The position numbers and the translations under genes are program-made. Source: Candidatus Methanomethylophilaceae archaeon (GTDB taxonomy: Archaea > Thermoplasmatota > Thermoplasmata > Methanomassiliicoccales > Methanomethylophilaceae). From it: DNA of 58,141 nt. Location of the stretch: NCBI GenBank assembly GCA_944321505.1, contig CALULN010000016.1, positions 1-58,141 of the forward strand, written 5' to 3'. Within the stretch, counting starts at the first letter, position 1; each line of letters begins with the position of its first letter. Of this stretch, positions 8,502-15,658 are shown piece after piece. The notes under the pieces were generated by a model that was given only the letters and a program-made list of their open reading frames with translations, was not told the DNA's origin and ran no database searches.

Positions 8502-8837
8502 ATGACCACGGTCGTAGTGAAGATGAAGTTCTGCGACAAGACCCACATGATCGATGTGAATGCCAGGGACGACGGGGATCTGGATGTGCACATCGAGAGC
8601 GACTGCGAGAACGTCAAGGAATTCGCGAAGCTGCTGGGCGATAGGCTCACCATAATGGATGTGACGGAGAGGGATAGCAGCAGACTCGCCGACAATGCGA
8701 TACTGGAGCCGTTGACCCTCACCTGCCTCGCCCCTGCCGGAGTCCTGGACGCGGCTTGGCTGGAGCTGGGCATGCTGTCCAAGTCCCGCGCGAAAGAGGT
8801 CGGCAGCAACGAGGTCAGCTACGAGCTGGTGGAATGA
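8502..8837 (+). CDS. Conserved small protein, resembles DUF6951
   Basis: 111 aa. The layout is a short beta-rich N-terminus with Cys (KMKFCDKTHMIDV), a central SDCENVKEFAKLL segment, a third Cys in LTLTCLAPAGVLDAAWLELG, and a terminal MLSKSRAKEV helix. This pattern of spaced cysteines resembles a small family seen in methanogens that I recall as DUF6951; the assignment is from memory and tentative. ATG 8502 lies about 28 bp after a TATA-like GTATTTC, so it is probably leaderless. Its stop overlaps the next start (ATGA), pointing to translational coupling with the Cys-rich and HEAT-like genes. Confidence 0.6.
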   Translation: MTTVVVKMKFCDKTHMIDVNARDDGDLDVHIESDCENVKEFAKLLGDRLTIMDVTERDSSRLADNAILEPLTLTCLAPAGVLDAAWLELGMLSKSRAKEVGSNEVSYELVE

Positions 8838-9013
8838 CGCGCAACAGGTGCCTCTGGCATGCGGCTGACGGCAGGTGCGCCAACTGCAAATGCAAGCGGA
8901 TCAGGCTGGATGTGCTGAAGATCCCTGACTACGAGATGTGCGTCAAGGAGAGGGACTACGAGACCTGCGCGTTCTTCAAGGAGCGTCCAGATGTCCCGGA
9001 GCCGAAGCGATGA
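8834..9013 (+). CDS. Small Cys-rich protein
   Basis: 59 aa with six cysteines: CLWHAADGRCANCKC, then EMC and ETC. The CxxCxC cluster plus two distal cysteines suits a metal or Fe-S site. It is very basic at the N-terminus and has no membrane segment. The start ATG overlaps the upstream stop by 4 bp and its own stop overlaps the next ATG by 4 bp, so it is the middle of a tightly coupled three-gene unit. No family recognised. Confidence 0.65.
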   Translation: MTRNRCLWHAADGRCANCKCKRIRLDVLKIPDYEMCVKERDYETCAFFKERPDVPEPKR

Positions 9014-9474
9014 CCTGGCTGTCAGATCTGGAGGCCGATCTGCGGGCCAAAGAGGACCGCACCGACGCCCTGGACGAGCTTCTGCAGATATCGTTCTCCG
9101 GCGACGATGCCGAGCGGGAGCAGGCGTCGTGGTGCCTGGCCAAGATGGCGCAGAACAAGTGCCAGGACATGAGGGTCCTGTCCATACTGGTGTCCATGGC
9201 CGGCATCTCGCCGGCGGTGGACGAGAACGTGGCCTGGGGCCTCGGCGAGCTGGCGGGGGTCGGCATCGGCGACGATTCCTCCTTCGCCATCGTCAAAGGG
9301 CTCATGCGCTCCGGGTCGGATTCGCTGCGGGCCACGGCGGCATGGGCCGCCGGACGGTACCGTCACAGGATGGGGGTGTCCGATGCGGAATCCGACGGGC
9401 TGCTGGAATCATTGGCGGCGGACCCGTCCCCGCTGGTGTCCATGGCCGCCGGCTTCGCCCTGCGCGGAGAATAG
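9010..9474 (+). CDS. HEAT-like repeat protein
   Basis: 154 aa, all-helical. It shows repeats of the HEAT/PBS-lyase type, such as AEREQASWCLAKMA, DENVAWGLGELAGV, SLRATAAWAAGRYR and PLVSMAAGFALRGE, each a helix pair of about 35-40 residues. Such proteins usually bind partners or scaffold complexes. It starts at ATG 9010 inside the preceding stop (ATGA), completing the coupled trio with the two Cys-containing proteins, which are its most likely partners. Function otherwise unknown. Confidence 0.7.
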   Translation: MTWLSDLEADLRAKEDRTDALDELLQISFSGDDAEREQASWCLAKMAQNKCQDMRVLSILVSMAGISPAVDENVAWGLGELAGVGIGDDSSFAIVKGLMRSGSDSLRATAAWAAGRYRHRMGVSDAESDGLLESLAADPSPLVSMAAGFALRGE

Positions 9475-9531
9475 AGACCCTCTGCGAAGCATCGACGAAA
9501 CCGACTTGAGAATGATTCGGAGAATGAAGGA

Positions 9532-9607
9532 TGGTGGGCCCGGCCGGATTTGAACCGGCGACCTCCGCCATGTCAAGGCGACGTCATAACCCCTAGACCA
9601 CGAGCCC
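9532..9607 (-). tRNA. tRNA-Val (anticodon GAC)
   Basis: The minus strand runs GGGCTCG to CGGGCCC-A-CCA, a 7-bp acceptor stem with one G-U pair and encoded CCA. The anticodon loop TTGACAT between CGCC and GGCG gives anticodon GAC. The T-arm GCCGGTTCAAATCCGGC is complete. TTTATTAA (about 9634-9641 on this strand) is a well-placed TATA box. Confidence 0.95.
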
Positions 9608-9709
9608 GGTAGAGACCACTGATATCGTGCTTGTTAATAAAGCTATCCCGGACAGCCAGCGGGTCCGGAGCGCAATCGTATATGAACGGCGACGGTGTAC
9701 GGGCGGCAT

Positions 9710-10816
9710 ATGATAACCCTCGGGATCGAAGGGACCGCCCATACGCTGGGGGTCGGCATCGCTGACAGCGAATCCGGGATACTGGCTAACGTCCTGGACA
9801 TGTACCGGCCGCCTCAGGGCGGGCTGCATCCGAGGGAGGCCGCCAACCACCACGCCGATGTGGTGGCCCCGCTGATCGGCAGGGCGCTGGAGGAGGCGGG
9901 TCTGTCGCCGAAGGATGTGGACCTCGTGTCGTTCTCCAAGGGACCCGGGCTGGGCCCCTGCCTGAGGACGGCAGCGACCGCCGCCAGGGCGCTGTCCTGC
10001 CGTCTCGGCGTGCCAATCATCGGCGTGAACCACTGCATAGCCCACATCGAGATCGGCCGCGCCACCACCGGCTGCACCGACCCGGCGCTGCTGTACGCCT
10101 CCGGCGGCAACACCCAGATAATAGCCTTCTCCAACGGCAGGTACCGCATATTCGGTGAGACGCTGGACGTGGGCATCGGCAACATGCTGGACAAGCTGGG
10201 CAGGGAGCTGGGTCTGGGGTTCTACGCCGGCCCGGCTTTGGAGAAGCTGGCTCTGGAGGGCGACAGGCTGCTGGAGCTGCCGTACTCCGTCAAGGGGATG
10301 GATGTGGCGTTCTCAGGGATCATGACCGCCGCGCTGGCCCTCAGGAAGCGCGGATGCAGGCTGGAGGACATAGCGTACTCCGTCCAGGAGACATGCTTCG
10401 CCATGCTGGCGGAGGTGACCGAGCGCGCCATGGCCCATGTCGGCAAGGACGAGGTGCTGCTGGGAGGCGGAGTGGCTCAGAACAGCCGTCTCAAAGCGAT
10501 GATCGCGGAGATGGCGGAGGAGAGGGGTGCGGCAATGTACTGCCCCGACCGCCGCTACTGCATGGATAACGGCGCCATGATCGCCTGGCTCGGGAGCATA
10601 ATGCATCTGTCGGGTGTCCGCATGAGCATGGCGGACACGGTGGTGGAGCAGAGGTTCAGGACCGACGAGGTGGACGTCACCTGGCGGCGATCTGGCTGCC
10701 GACGATGCGGTCCAGTTCGGAGAGGAAGTCCGACTCGCGGCCGTTGGGGAACGTCGCGCCGGCGGCGATCCTGTGACCCCCACCGCTCCCGCCTGCGGCC
10801 TCCGCCGCCTGCCTGA
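9710..10816 (+). CDS. kae1: tRNA N6-threonylcarbamoyladenosine synthase Kae1, no Bud32 domain
   Basis: Catalytic subunit of the KEOPS complex, transferring threonylcarbamoyl to A37 of ANN-decoding tRNAs. Visible motifs are the metal-binding VNHCIAH (about residues 106-112), ASGGNTQI, GGGVAQNSRL (about 251) and MDNGAMIAW. Conservation ends at RTDEVDVTWR (residue 326), where many archaeal proteins continue into a fused Bud32 kinase. Here about 42 Arg/Pro/Ser-rich residues follow, encoded antisense to the DHH nuclease gene, with no kinase motif. So Bud32 must be encoded elsewhere or is lost. ATG 9710 is preferred over GTG 9695 because GTATATG (9678-9684) predicts a leaderless message. Confidence 0.92.
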   Translation: MITLGIEGTAHTLGVGIADSESGILANVLDMYRPPQGGLHPREAANHHADVVAPLIGRALEEAGLSPKDVDLVSFSKGPGLGPCLRTAATAARALSCRLGVPIIGVNHCIAHIEIGRATTGCTDPALLYASGGNTQIIAFSNGRYRIFGETLDVGIGNMLDKLGRELGLGFYAGPALEKLALEGDRLLELPYSVKGMDVAFSGIMTAALALRKRGCRLEDIAYSVQETCFAMLAEVTERAMAHVGKDEVLLGGGVAQNSRLKAMIAEMAEERGAAMYCPDRRYCMDNGAMIAWLGSIMHLSGVRMSMADTVVEQRFRTDEVDVTWRRSGCRRCGPVRRGSPTRGRWGTSRRRRSCDPHRSRLRPPPPA

Positions 10817-12026
10817 CGGCCACGGACAGGTCCACGCCCCGGTCCAGCTGGCACCACATGCCCCTGGTGCTGACGTTGGTCCTGCCGTCGTTCTGGGTGT
10901 TCAGGCCCACGGTGGGCTTCATCGGGTCGCCGAGGTACTGCATGGCGATGCCGCAGATGATCCCGGTGGATCCCATCAGGGAGCTGTCGAAGTACTGTAT
11001 GTTCTCCATCTGGGTCAGTCCCACTGAGCTGAGGGATGAGACCGCTTCAGCTATGCGGCGCCTGGATGCGTCGTTCACCTCGGCGGCCTGGAGCAGGCAG
11101 TCCCTGTCGCCCAGGAAGTATCCCACCGCCACTCCTCCCAGTCCCTCCCTCCCGCAGGAGTTCAGGATGTCCGCAAGGCTCTCCGCGTCGGTGCGGTGGT
11201 CCTTCAGCATGTAGCGGTCGCGGCAGACCTCCTTCAGCGTGGTGACGGACACCCCCTGGAGGGCCAGCTTCGCGGCTATGAGGGACGAGAGCCTGCGGCG
11301 CTCGTCATCGTCCAATTCGGACGACATCCTCCCGCCATCCACCCCGGCGTCCTGGAGCAGGGCGGACACCGCCGCCTGGTCCCCGGTGACTCCTTCGATG
11401 AACGGGTCCGTGGAGAGGTACAGTGATTTGGCCAGCGGCCCGGCGGGTATGAGGGACCCCGCCGTCTTCCTGACGAACCCCCTGCGGGATGCCTCCTCCA
11501 GCACCGGGATGTTCAATCCCGACATGCCGTTGAGGTGCTGCCTGTCTCCGGCGATGCCGGCCATGGCGATCTGGGACAGGTCCCAGTTCCTGTCGTCCAC
11601 GGTCACCGCCAGCAGCAGCGCCATGGTGGATCCGCAGGCGGAGGTCATGCCGTCGATGCCGTACAGGTGGGGGTTGGCGTAGACGATCCTGTCGCTGTTG
11701 TAGTCGGTGCGGTGGTGGTCCAGCACCACCACGTCCTTGCCCAGACCCTCCAGCTGCGGGATGTAGGACGCCCCCATGTCGGACATGAGGATGCAGTCCG
11801 CGGAGCTGGACTCCACCGCTTCGAAGGTGGTGTCGTTCAGCACCGGCAGGGTGGACACCTGGTATTCTTTCCCCAGCCTCTCGAGCATGACCGCCAGCAC
11901 GGATGCGGCGGCCACGCCGTCGGCGTCGTAGTGGGAGAACACGTGGATGAAATCGTGGCCGCGGACCTTCTCCGCGGCCGTATGAAGAACGGTAAGCAGT
12001 TTGGGGGGTAGGACATCAGCGTCCAT
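10677..12026 (-). CDS. DHH/RecJ-like single-strand nuclease (GAN type)
   Basis: 449 aa. The DHH phosphoesterase domain has VFSHYDADGVAAA (about residues 28-40), LMSDMGA and VVLDHHRTD (about 99-107). A DHHA1 domain follows with GGSGGGHRIAAGATFP near the C-terminus. Archaeal RecJ-like proteins of this form bind GINS/CMG at the replication fork or act as exonucleases. It lies 9 bp downstream of rps15, a pairing found in many archaea, and an AAAGGTG ribosome-binding site precedes ATG 12026. Its 3' end overlaps kae1 tail to tail by 140 bp, which explains the non-conserved Kae1 tail. Confidence 0.88.
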   Translation of the reverse strand: MDADVLPPKLLTVLHTAAEKVRGHDFIHVFSHYDADGVAAASVLAVMLERLGKEYQVSTLPVLNDTTFEAVESSSADCILMSDMGASYIPQLEGLGKDVVVLDHHRTDYNSDRIVYANPHLYGIDGMTSACGSTMALLLAVTVDDRNWDLSQIAMAGIAGDRQHLNGMSGLNIPVLEEASRRGFVRKTAGSLIPAGPLAKSLYLSTDPFIEGVTGDQAAVSALLQDAGVDGGRMSSELDDDERRRLSSLIAAKLALQGVSVTTLKEVCRDRYMLKDHRTDAESLADILNSCGREGLGGVAVGYFLGDRDCLLQAAEVNDASRRRIAEAVSSLSSVGLTQMENIQYFDSSLMGSTGIICGIAMQYLGDPMKPTVGLNTQNDGRTNVSTRGMWCQLDRGVDLSVAVRQAAEAAGGSGGGHRIAAGATFPNGRESDFLSELDRIVGSQIAAR

Positions 12027-12035
12027 CTGACACCT

Positions 12036-12491
12036 TTACTTCAGCATCAGCTCCGCAGTGTTGATGGAATACTTCCAATCCGCGGGAAGGACGTTGTTCC
12101 TCTTGTAGTAGCGCTCGAGCCTTCTGATCTTGGCCTCGATGAGCTGCAGTCCCCTCTTGTTGGAGATGTCCCCCTGGTTGTGCTTCAGGTGGACGTTGAG
12201 GGCGATGGCGCGCCTCATCAGGTTGGCCAGGTCCTCCGGCAGGGCGCCCGCCACGTCGTTCTCCTTCATGATGGCGGTGACGGACTTGCCGGTCGCGAGC
12301 TTTACGTCGGGGACGCCGTACTGGTCCCTGAGGGTGAGTCCGATCCTGGCGGAGCTGATTCCGTCCTTGGACATCTTGACGACGAGCTCCTCTATCTCGG
12401 TGGCTGAGAGAGGGACCCATGCGGGGTTCTCGGTGACCAGGGGGTGCTTGGAGCAGGACTTCCCCTTCCTTCTTGTGTGCATTCTTGCCAT
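12036..12491 (-). CDS. rps15: 30S ribosomal protein S15
   Basis: 151 aa archaeal/eukaryotic-type S15 (uS15). It has the N-terminal MARMHTRRKGKSCSKHP and the canonical C-terminal core (LMRRAIALNVHLKHNQGDIS, then RGLQLIEAKIRRLERYYKR). It binds helices of the small-subunit rRNA central domain. Full length. Start ATG 12491 follows GAGGAATAAATC. The leader contains two inverted repeats described separately. It is transcribed with the DHH nuclease. Confidence 0.97.
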   Translation of the reverse strand: MARMHTRRKGKSCSKHPLVTENPAWVPLSATEIEELVVKMSKDGISSARIGLTLRDQYGVPDVKLATGKSVTAIMKENDVAGALPEDLANLMRRAIALNVHLKHNQGDISNKRGLQLIEAKIRRLERYYKRNNVLPADWKYSINTAELMLK

Positions 12492-12502
12492 GATTTATTC
12501 CT

Positions 12503-12557
12503 CTGAATATTTCAGGCGGCGAGGCTGCCTCTCCGTTATCTTGTCATGATATTTAAA
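12503..12557 (-). promoter_or_regulatory. rps15 promoter and structured leader
   Basis: On the minus strand, TTTAAATATC (12548-12557) is the TATA box, predicting transcription from about 12526. Two perfect inverted repeats follow: GAGGC-A-GCCTC (12521-12531) and CTGAA-ATA-TTCAG (12503-12515). The second ends directly against the GAGG ribosome-binding site, so folding could affect initiation. Autoregulation by S15 is known in bacteria; here it is only a suggestion. Confidence 0.5.
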
Positions 12558-12571
12558 GGAGCCACCGGCGC

Positions 12572-13585
12572 CTACTCATCGCCGCGTGTGCGGACTACGG
12601 CATCGCGGGCCCAGGGCACGACAGACTTGTACTCATCCCTGCCGAAGCTCAGGTCATCCGGCAGGCTGTCGAAGAGGCGGGCCTCCATCTCCCCCTCCCC
12701 TTCCTTCTCGCCCAGCTCCGCCGCGCAGACGTCGCAGTACCCTATGTCCCTGACGGCCACCACGGATATGCGGTGCCCGGACTCCTCCAGGAACTCCCTG
12801 GCGGCAGCCTCCTGCACGGTCTCCCCCGCCTCGGTCTTGCCGCCGGGCATCTCCCAGCCGTTCCTGCGGGGATGGCGCACCATCAGGAACCTGCCGTCCG
12901 CGTCGAACGCGACGGTGTAGACAGTCCTGGGGCGCCGGACGACGATGACCATATGATCCTTCTCATATGGGTCGATGCGGCGGGAGTCCAGGATGCGCAT
13001 GCCCCTCTCCCTCAGCCTGGCCGTCGTCGCCGAGAAGACCTTCTCCGGGTCGGCTGTGACGTCCTCCGACCTGGCCTTGACGCAGACGATGCCGTACGTC
13101 GCGCCGTACCTGTCCATGTTGTCCGCCAGTATGTCGGCCTGCCCCTTCTGCGCCACGTCGGAGTACACCACATCGGCGTGGTCCAGGGCGAACGAGTACT
13201 CATCGGGGCGGGTGGCGTCTGCGAGGATCGGGACGACGTTGTCCCTGGCATCCCCCAGCGTCACCAGGTCGCGGAAGGACCTGGGGGAGAACTCCACTGC
13301 CCACACGGTGCCTTCGGGCGCGATGTCGGAGACGTGGGACACGGTGGTGCCGTTGGCGGCCCCCAGGTAAAGGACCCTGCTGTCCCTGCGGAACGGGAAC
13401 TCCCGCCCGCCGCAGGAGAGGTAGGCGCTGAGCTTGCTCCTCCGCGGGTTCCATTCCCTGTACTCGGTGCCGTTCTCGGACACCAGGCGCTCCCCGTACA
13501 CCCTGATCCCGGGACGGCGGGATGCTGTGTACAGGCGCCCCCTGTCCTCGGACACGGCGCCGTCGGTTCCGCTCAGCGGCTGCAT
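12572..13585 (-). CDS. flpA: Fibrillarin-like rRNA 2'-O-methyltransferase fused to a Nudix domain
   Basis: 337 aa in one uninterrupted frame. Residues 25-220 are archaeal fibrillarin: VYGERLVSENGTEYREWNPR, then RVLYLGAANGTTVSHVSD (SAM site, about 69-86), VWAVEFSPRSFRDL, DVVYSDVAQKGQADI, VKARSED and DPYEKDHMVIVVRR. It methylates ribose guided by C/D-box RNAs with Nop5 and L7Ae, neither in the window. Residues 223-337 are a Nudix domain with an intact box, GGKTEAGETVQEAAAREF plus LEESGH (about 245-268). Ordinary fibrillarins are about 230 aa and end where the Nudix begins. The Nudix substrate is unknown. The gene diverges from the NADP phosphatase/NAD kinase gene. Confidence 0.9.
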   Translation of the reverse strand: MQPLSGTDGAVSEDRGRLYTASRRPGIRVYGERLVSENGTEYREWNPRRSKLSAYLSCGGREFPFRRDSRVLYLGAANGTTVSHVSDIAPEGTVWAVEFSPRSFRDLVTLGDARDNVVPILADATRPDEYSFALDHADVVYSDVAQKGQADILADNMDRYGATYGIVCVKARSEDVTADPEKVFSATTARLRERGMRILDSRRIDPYEKDHMVIVVRRPRTVYTVAFDADGRFLMVRHPRRNGWEMPGGKTEAGETVQEAAAREFLEESGHRISVVAVRDIGYCDVCAAELGEKEGEGEMEARLFDSLPDDLSFGRDEYKSVVPWARDAVVRTRGDE

Positions 13586-13664
13586 GCGCCCTGATTGCGG
13601 GAGCGGTTAATGACGTTGACGCCCGGCACTAACCCATTATACCTGCAACTGATACGGACGGTCG

Positions 13665-15281
13665 ATGTTGGATGTTCTTTCCGCCATCGCGGACAGGGTC
13701 GCGGAGGCCGTCCGCCTGATACCGGATAATGTGGACAAGGGGCAGGAGATCTGCATGGGCGCCGACGGCACCCCCACCTCGCAGGTTGACAAGATCGCGG
13801 AGAACACGGTCCTGGCGTACATAGAGGGCAACGGCATACCGTTGAACGTCCTGAGCGAGGAGATAGGCTTCGTGGACAACGGGGCGGAGGACATCCTGGT
13901 TCTGGATCCGATCGACGGGACCCGCAACTGCGCCCTGGGCATCCCCTACTACACGATCTCCATGGCCGTGTCCCGCACGACCATGTCCGGCGCGACCTGT
14001 GCTCTGGTGCGCAACCTGGCCACCGGGGACCAGTACACCGCGGAGAAGGGCAGGGGGGCGTCCCTCAACGGGAGGAGGATCCATGTGAGGGACGGGTTCG
14101 ACCCGGACTCCCTCACCATGTTCATCTACATGGGCAGGTCGGCGGACCCCGCATCCTTCCGCACCGCGAAGCGGGTCAAGGCCTCCCGCTCGCTGGGGTG
14201 CGCGTCCCTGGAGATGGCGGCGGTGGCCGCCGGGAACGTGGACGGGTTCATGATGATGTCGGAGCACCGCGGCCATGCCATCAGGGTGTTCGACATCGCC
14301 GCCAGCGCGCTGATCCTGAGGGAGGCGGGAGGGGAAGTCTACGACCCGTCCGGGAACCCCCTGGACATGCCGCTGGACCTGCGGGCCAGGTCCAACTTCC
14401 TGGCCGCGTCGGACCGCAGGGTGTTCGATTGGGTCATCCACGGGGAGTCGTCATACAGCCCCTGCAGGCTCAGATACGGGATATTCGCCAACAAGAACGT
14501 CCCGAACATCCGCGAGGCGGCCGAGAGGGTGATAGCCGCCCTGGGGGACGAGTCATATCTGGTGGACACGGACCTGGCATGCATACTCGGTGTGCCGGGG
14601 GTGCCGCTGGCGGAGATGGACATCGACGTGGCCATCGTCCTCGGAGGGGACGGGACGATCCTCAGGGCGGCCCACGACACCGGCGCCCGCATCTTCGGGA
14701 TCAACGCCGGCGGCGTCGGGTTCCTGACCGCGGTGGAGCGGGAGCACATCGAAGAGGGGATATCCCGCCTCAGGCGCGGAGACTACACCGTGGACCGCAG
14801 GGCCAAGATCGCCGTCTCGGTGGACGGCGAATGGGTGTCCGATGCCGTCAACGAGGCGATGGTCCACACGGATTCGGTGGCGAAGATCCGCCAGTTCAGG
14901 GTGACGGTGGACGGTTCCCTGCTGACCGAGGTCAAGGCCGACGGGTTCATGCTGTCGACGGTCACTGGATCCACCAGCTACGCCATGAGCCTGGGGGCGC
15001 CGATAATGGACCCCAGGGTGGGGGACGCGTGGATACTGGTCCCCATAGCCGCGTTCCGGTATTCGTCGAGACCGATCATACTGCCCACCTCCGCCAGGGT
15101 GACCATAGAGGCGGTCATGCCGGACAAGGGATGCCTGCTGGTGGTGGACGGCCAGAGGGAGATCCCGGTGGAGGGAGGCAGCGTCATAGAGCTGACCCGC
15201 TCGCCCGAGTGCTTCAGGCTGATCGAGATGGGTGCGGACTTCTACCAGAAGGTCCGCGACAAGCTGGTGACCTCCCTATGA
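13665..15281 (+). CDS. Bifunctional NADP phosphatase / NAD kinase
   Basis: 538 aa. Residues 1-260 are an inositol-monophosphatase-fold phosphatase: the LSEEIG acid pair, LDPIDGTRN (about 84-92) and FDIAASALILREAGG. Residues 265-538 are an NAD kinase: IVLGGDGTILRAAH (about 324-337), VNEAMVHTD and TGSTSYAMSLGAP. A protein with the same two-domain order in Methanocaldococcus jannaschii (MJ0917) has both activities, so this enzyme probably sets the NAD/NADP balance. Start ATG 13665. The last codon overlaps the JAMM gene start (ATGA at 15278-15281). Confidence 0.93.
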   Translation: MLDVLSAIADRVAEAVRLIPDNVDKGQEICMGADGTPTSQVDKIAENTVLAYIEGNGIPLNVLSEEIGFVDNGAEDILVLDPIDGTRNCALGIPYYTISMAVSRTTMSGATCALVRNLATGDQYTAEKGRGASLNGRRIHVRDGFDPDSLTMFIYMGRSADPASFRTAKRVKASRSLGCASLEMAAVAAGNVDGFMMMSEHRGHAIRVFDIAASALILREAGGEVYDPSGNPLDMPLDLRARSNFLAASDRRVFDWVIHGESSYSPCRLRYGIFANKNVPNIREAAERVIAALGDESYLVDTDLACILGVPGVPLAEMDIDVAIVLGGDGTILRAAHDTGARIFGINAGGVGFLTAVEREHIEEGISRLRRGDYTVDRRAKIAVSVDGEWVSDAVNEAMVHTDSVAKIRQFRVTVDGSLLTEVKADGFMLSTVTGSTSYAMSLGAPIMDPRVGDAWILVPIAAFRYSSRPIILPTSARVTIEAVMPDKGCLLVVDGQREIPVEGGSVIELTRSPECFRLIEMGADFYQKVRDKLVTSL

Positions 15282-15658
15282 TGGTCCGCGCCATAGACAT
15301 CAATCTCATCGATGAGATCAACGAGTGCGCCAGGTCCGTCCATCCGGACGAGTACCTCTGCACCCTGTCCGCCGAGGACGGGGTGATAAACCAGATGGTC
15401 CTGCTGCCGGGGACGGTGTACGGGGACAGCCACAGCTTCCTGAGCATGTGGATGGCCCCCGCCAACTGCGACATCGTGGGCAGCGCCCACTCACATCCGG
15501 GATACAGCAACGAGCCGTCGGACGCCGACCTGGACTTCTTCAGCAACATGGGCGGATACCATCTCATAACGTGCATGCCGTACGACCGCGGCAGCTGGAG
15601 GCTCTACGACTCCAGGGGGGAGCCGGCGGACCTGGAGCTGGTCAGTCGTCCGTTCTGA
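15278..15658 (+). CDS. JAB1/MPN (JAMM) metalloprotease-like protein
   Basis: 126 aa single-domain MPN+ protein. The zinc signature is intact: HSHPGYSNEPSDADLDFF (about residues 71-88) gives H-x-H-P-x6-S-x2-D, and an upstream acidic residue (Glu/Asp in EDGVINQMVLLPG) can serve as the general acid/base. Archaeal relatives remove SAMP/ubiquitin-like modifiers or act in sulfur transfer. The start at ATG 15278 overlaps the NAD kinase stop by 4 bp; the adjacent ATG 15281 is equally possible. It converges with a 17-bp overlap on the phosphohexomutase-like gene. Confidence 0.85.
   Translation: MMVRAIDINLIDEINECARSVHPDEYLCTLSAEDGVINQMVLLPGTVYGDSHSFLSMWMAPANCDIVGSAHSHPGYSNEPSDADLDFFSNMGGYHLITCMPYDRGSWRLYDSRGEPADLELVSRPF

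Noticed and set aside
8420-8809. N-terminal extension of the 71-aa CxxC protein to about 201 aa
   Set aside because: The extension is Ser-rich antisense of the divergent gene; the internal ATG begins protein-like sequence.
10688-10816. Tail of Kae1 as a remnant Bud32 kinase
   Set aside because: No kinase motifs; the codons are the reverse complement of the conserved C-terminus of the DHH nuclease.
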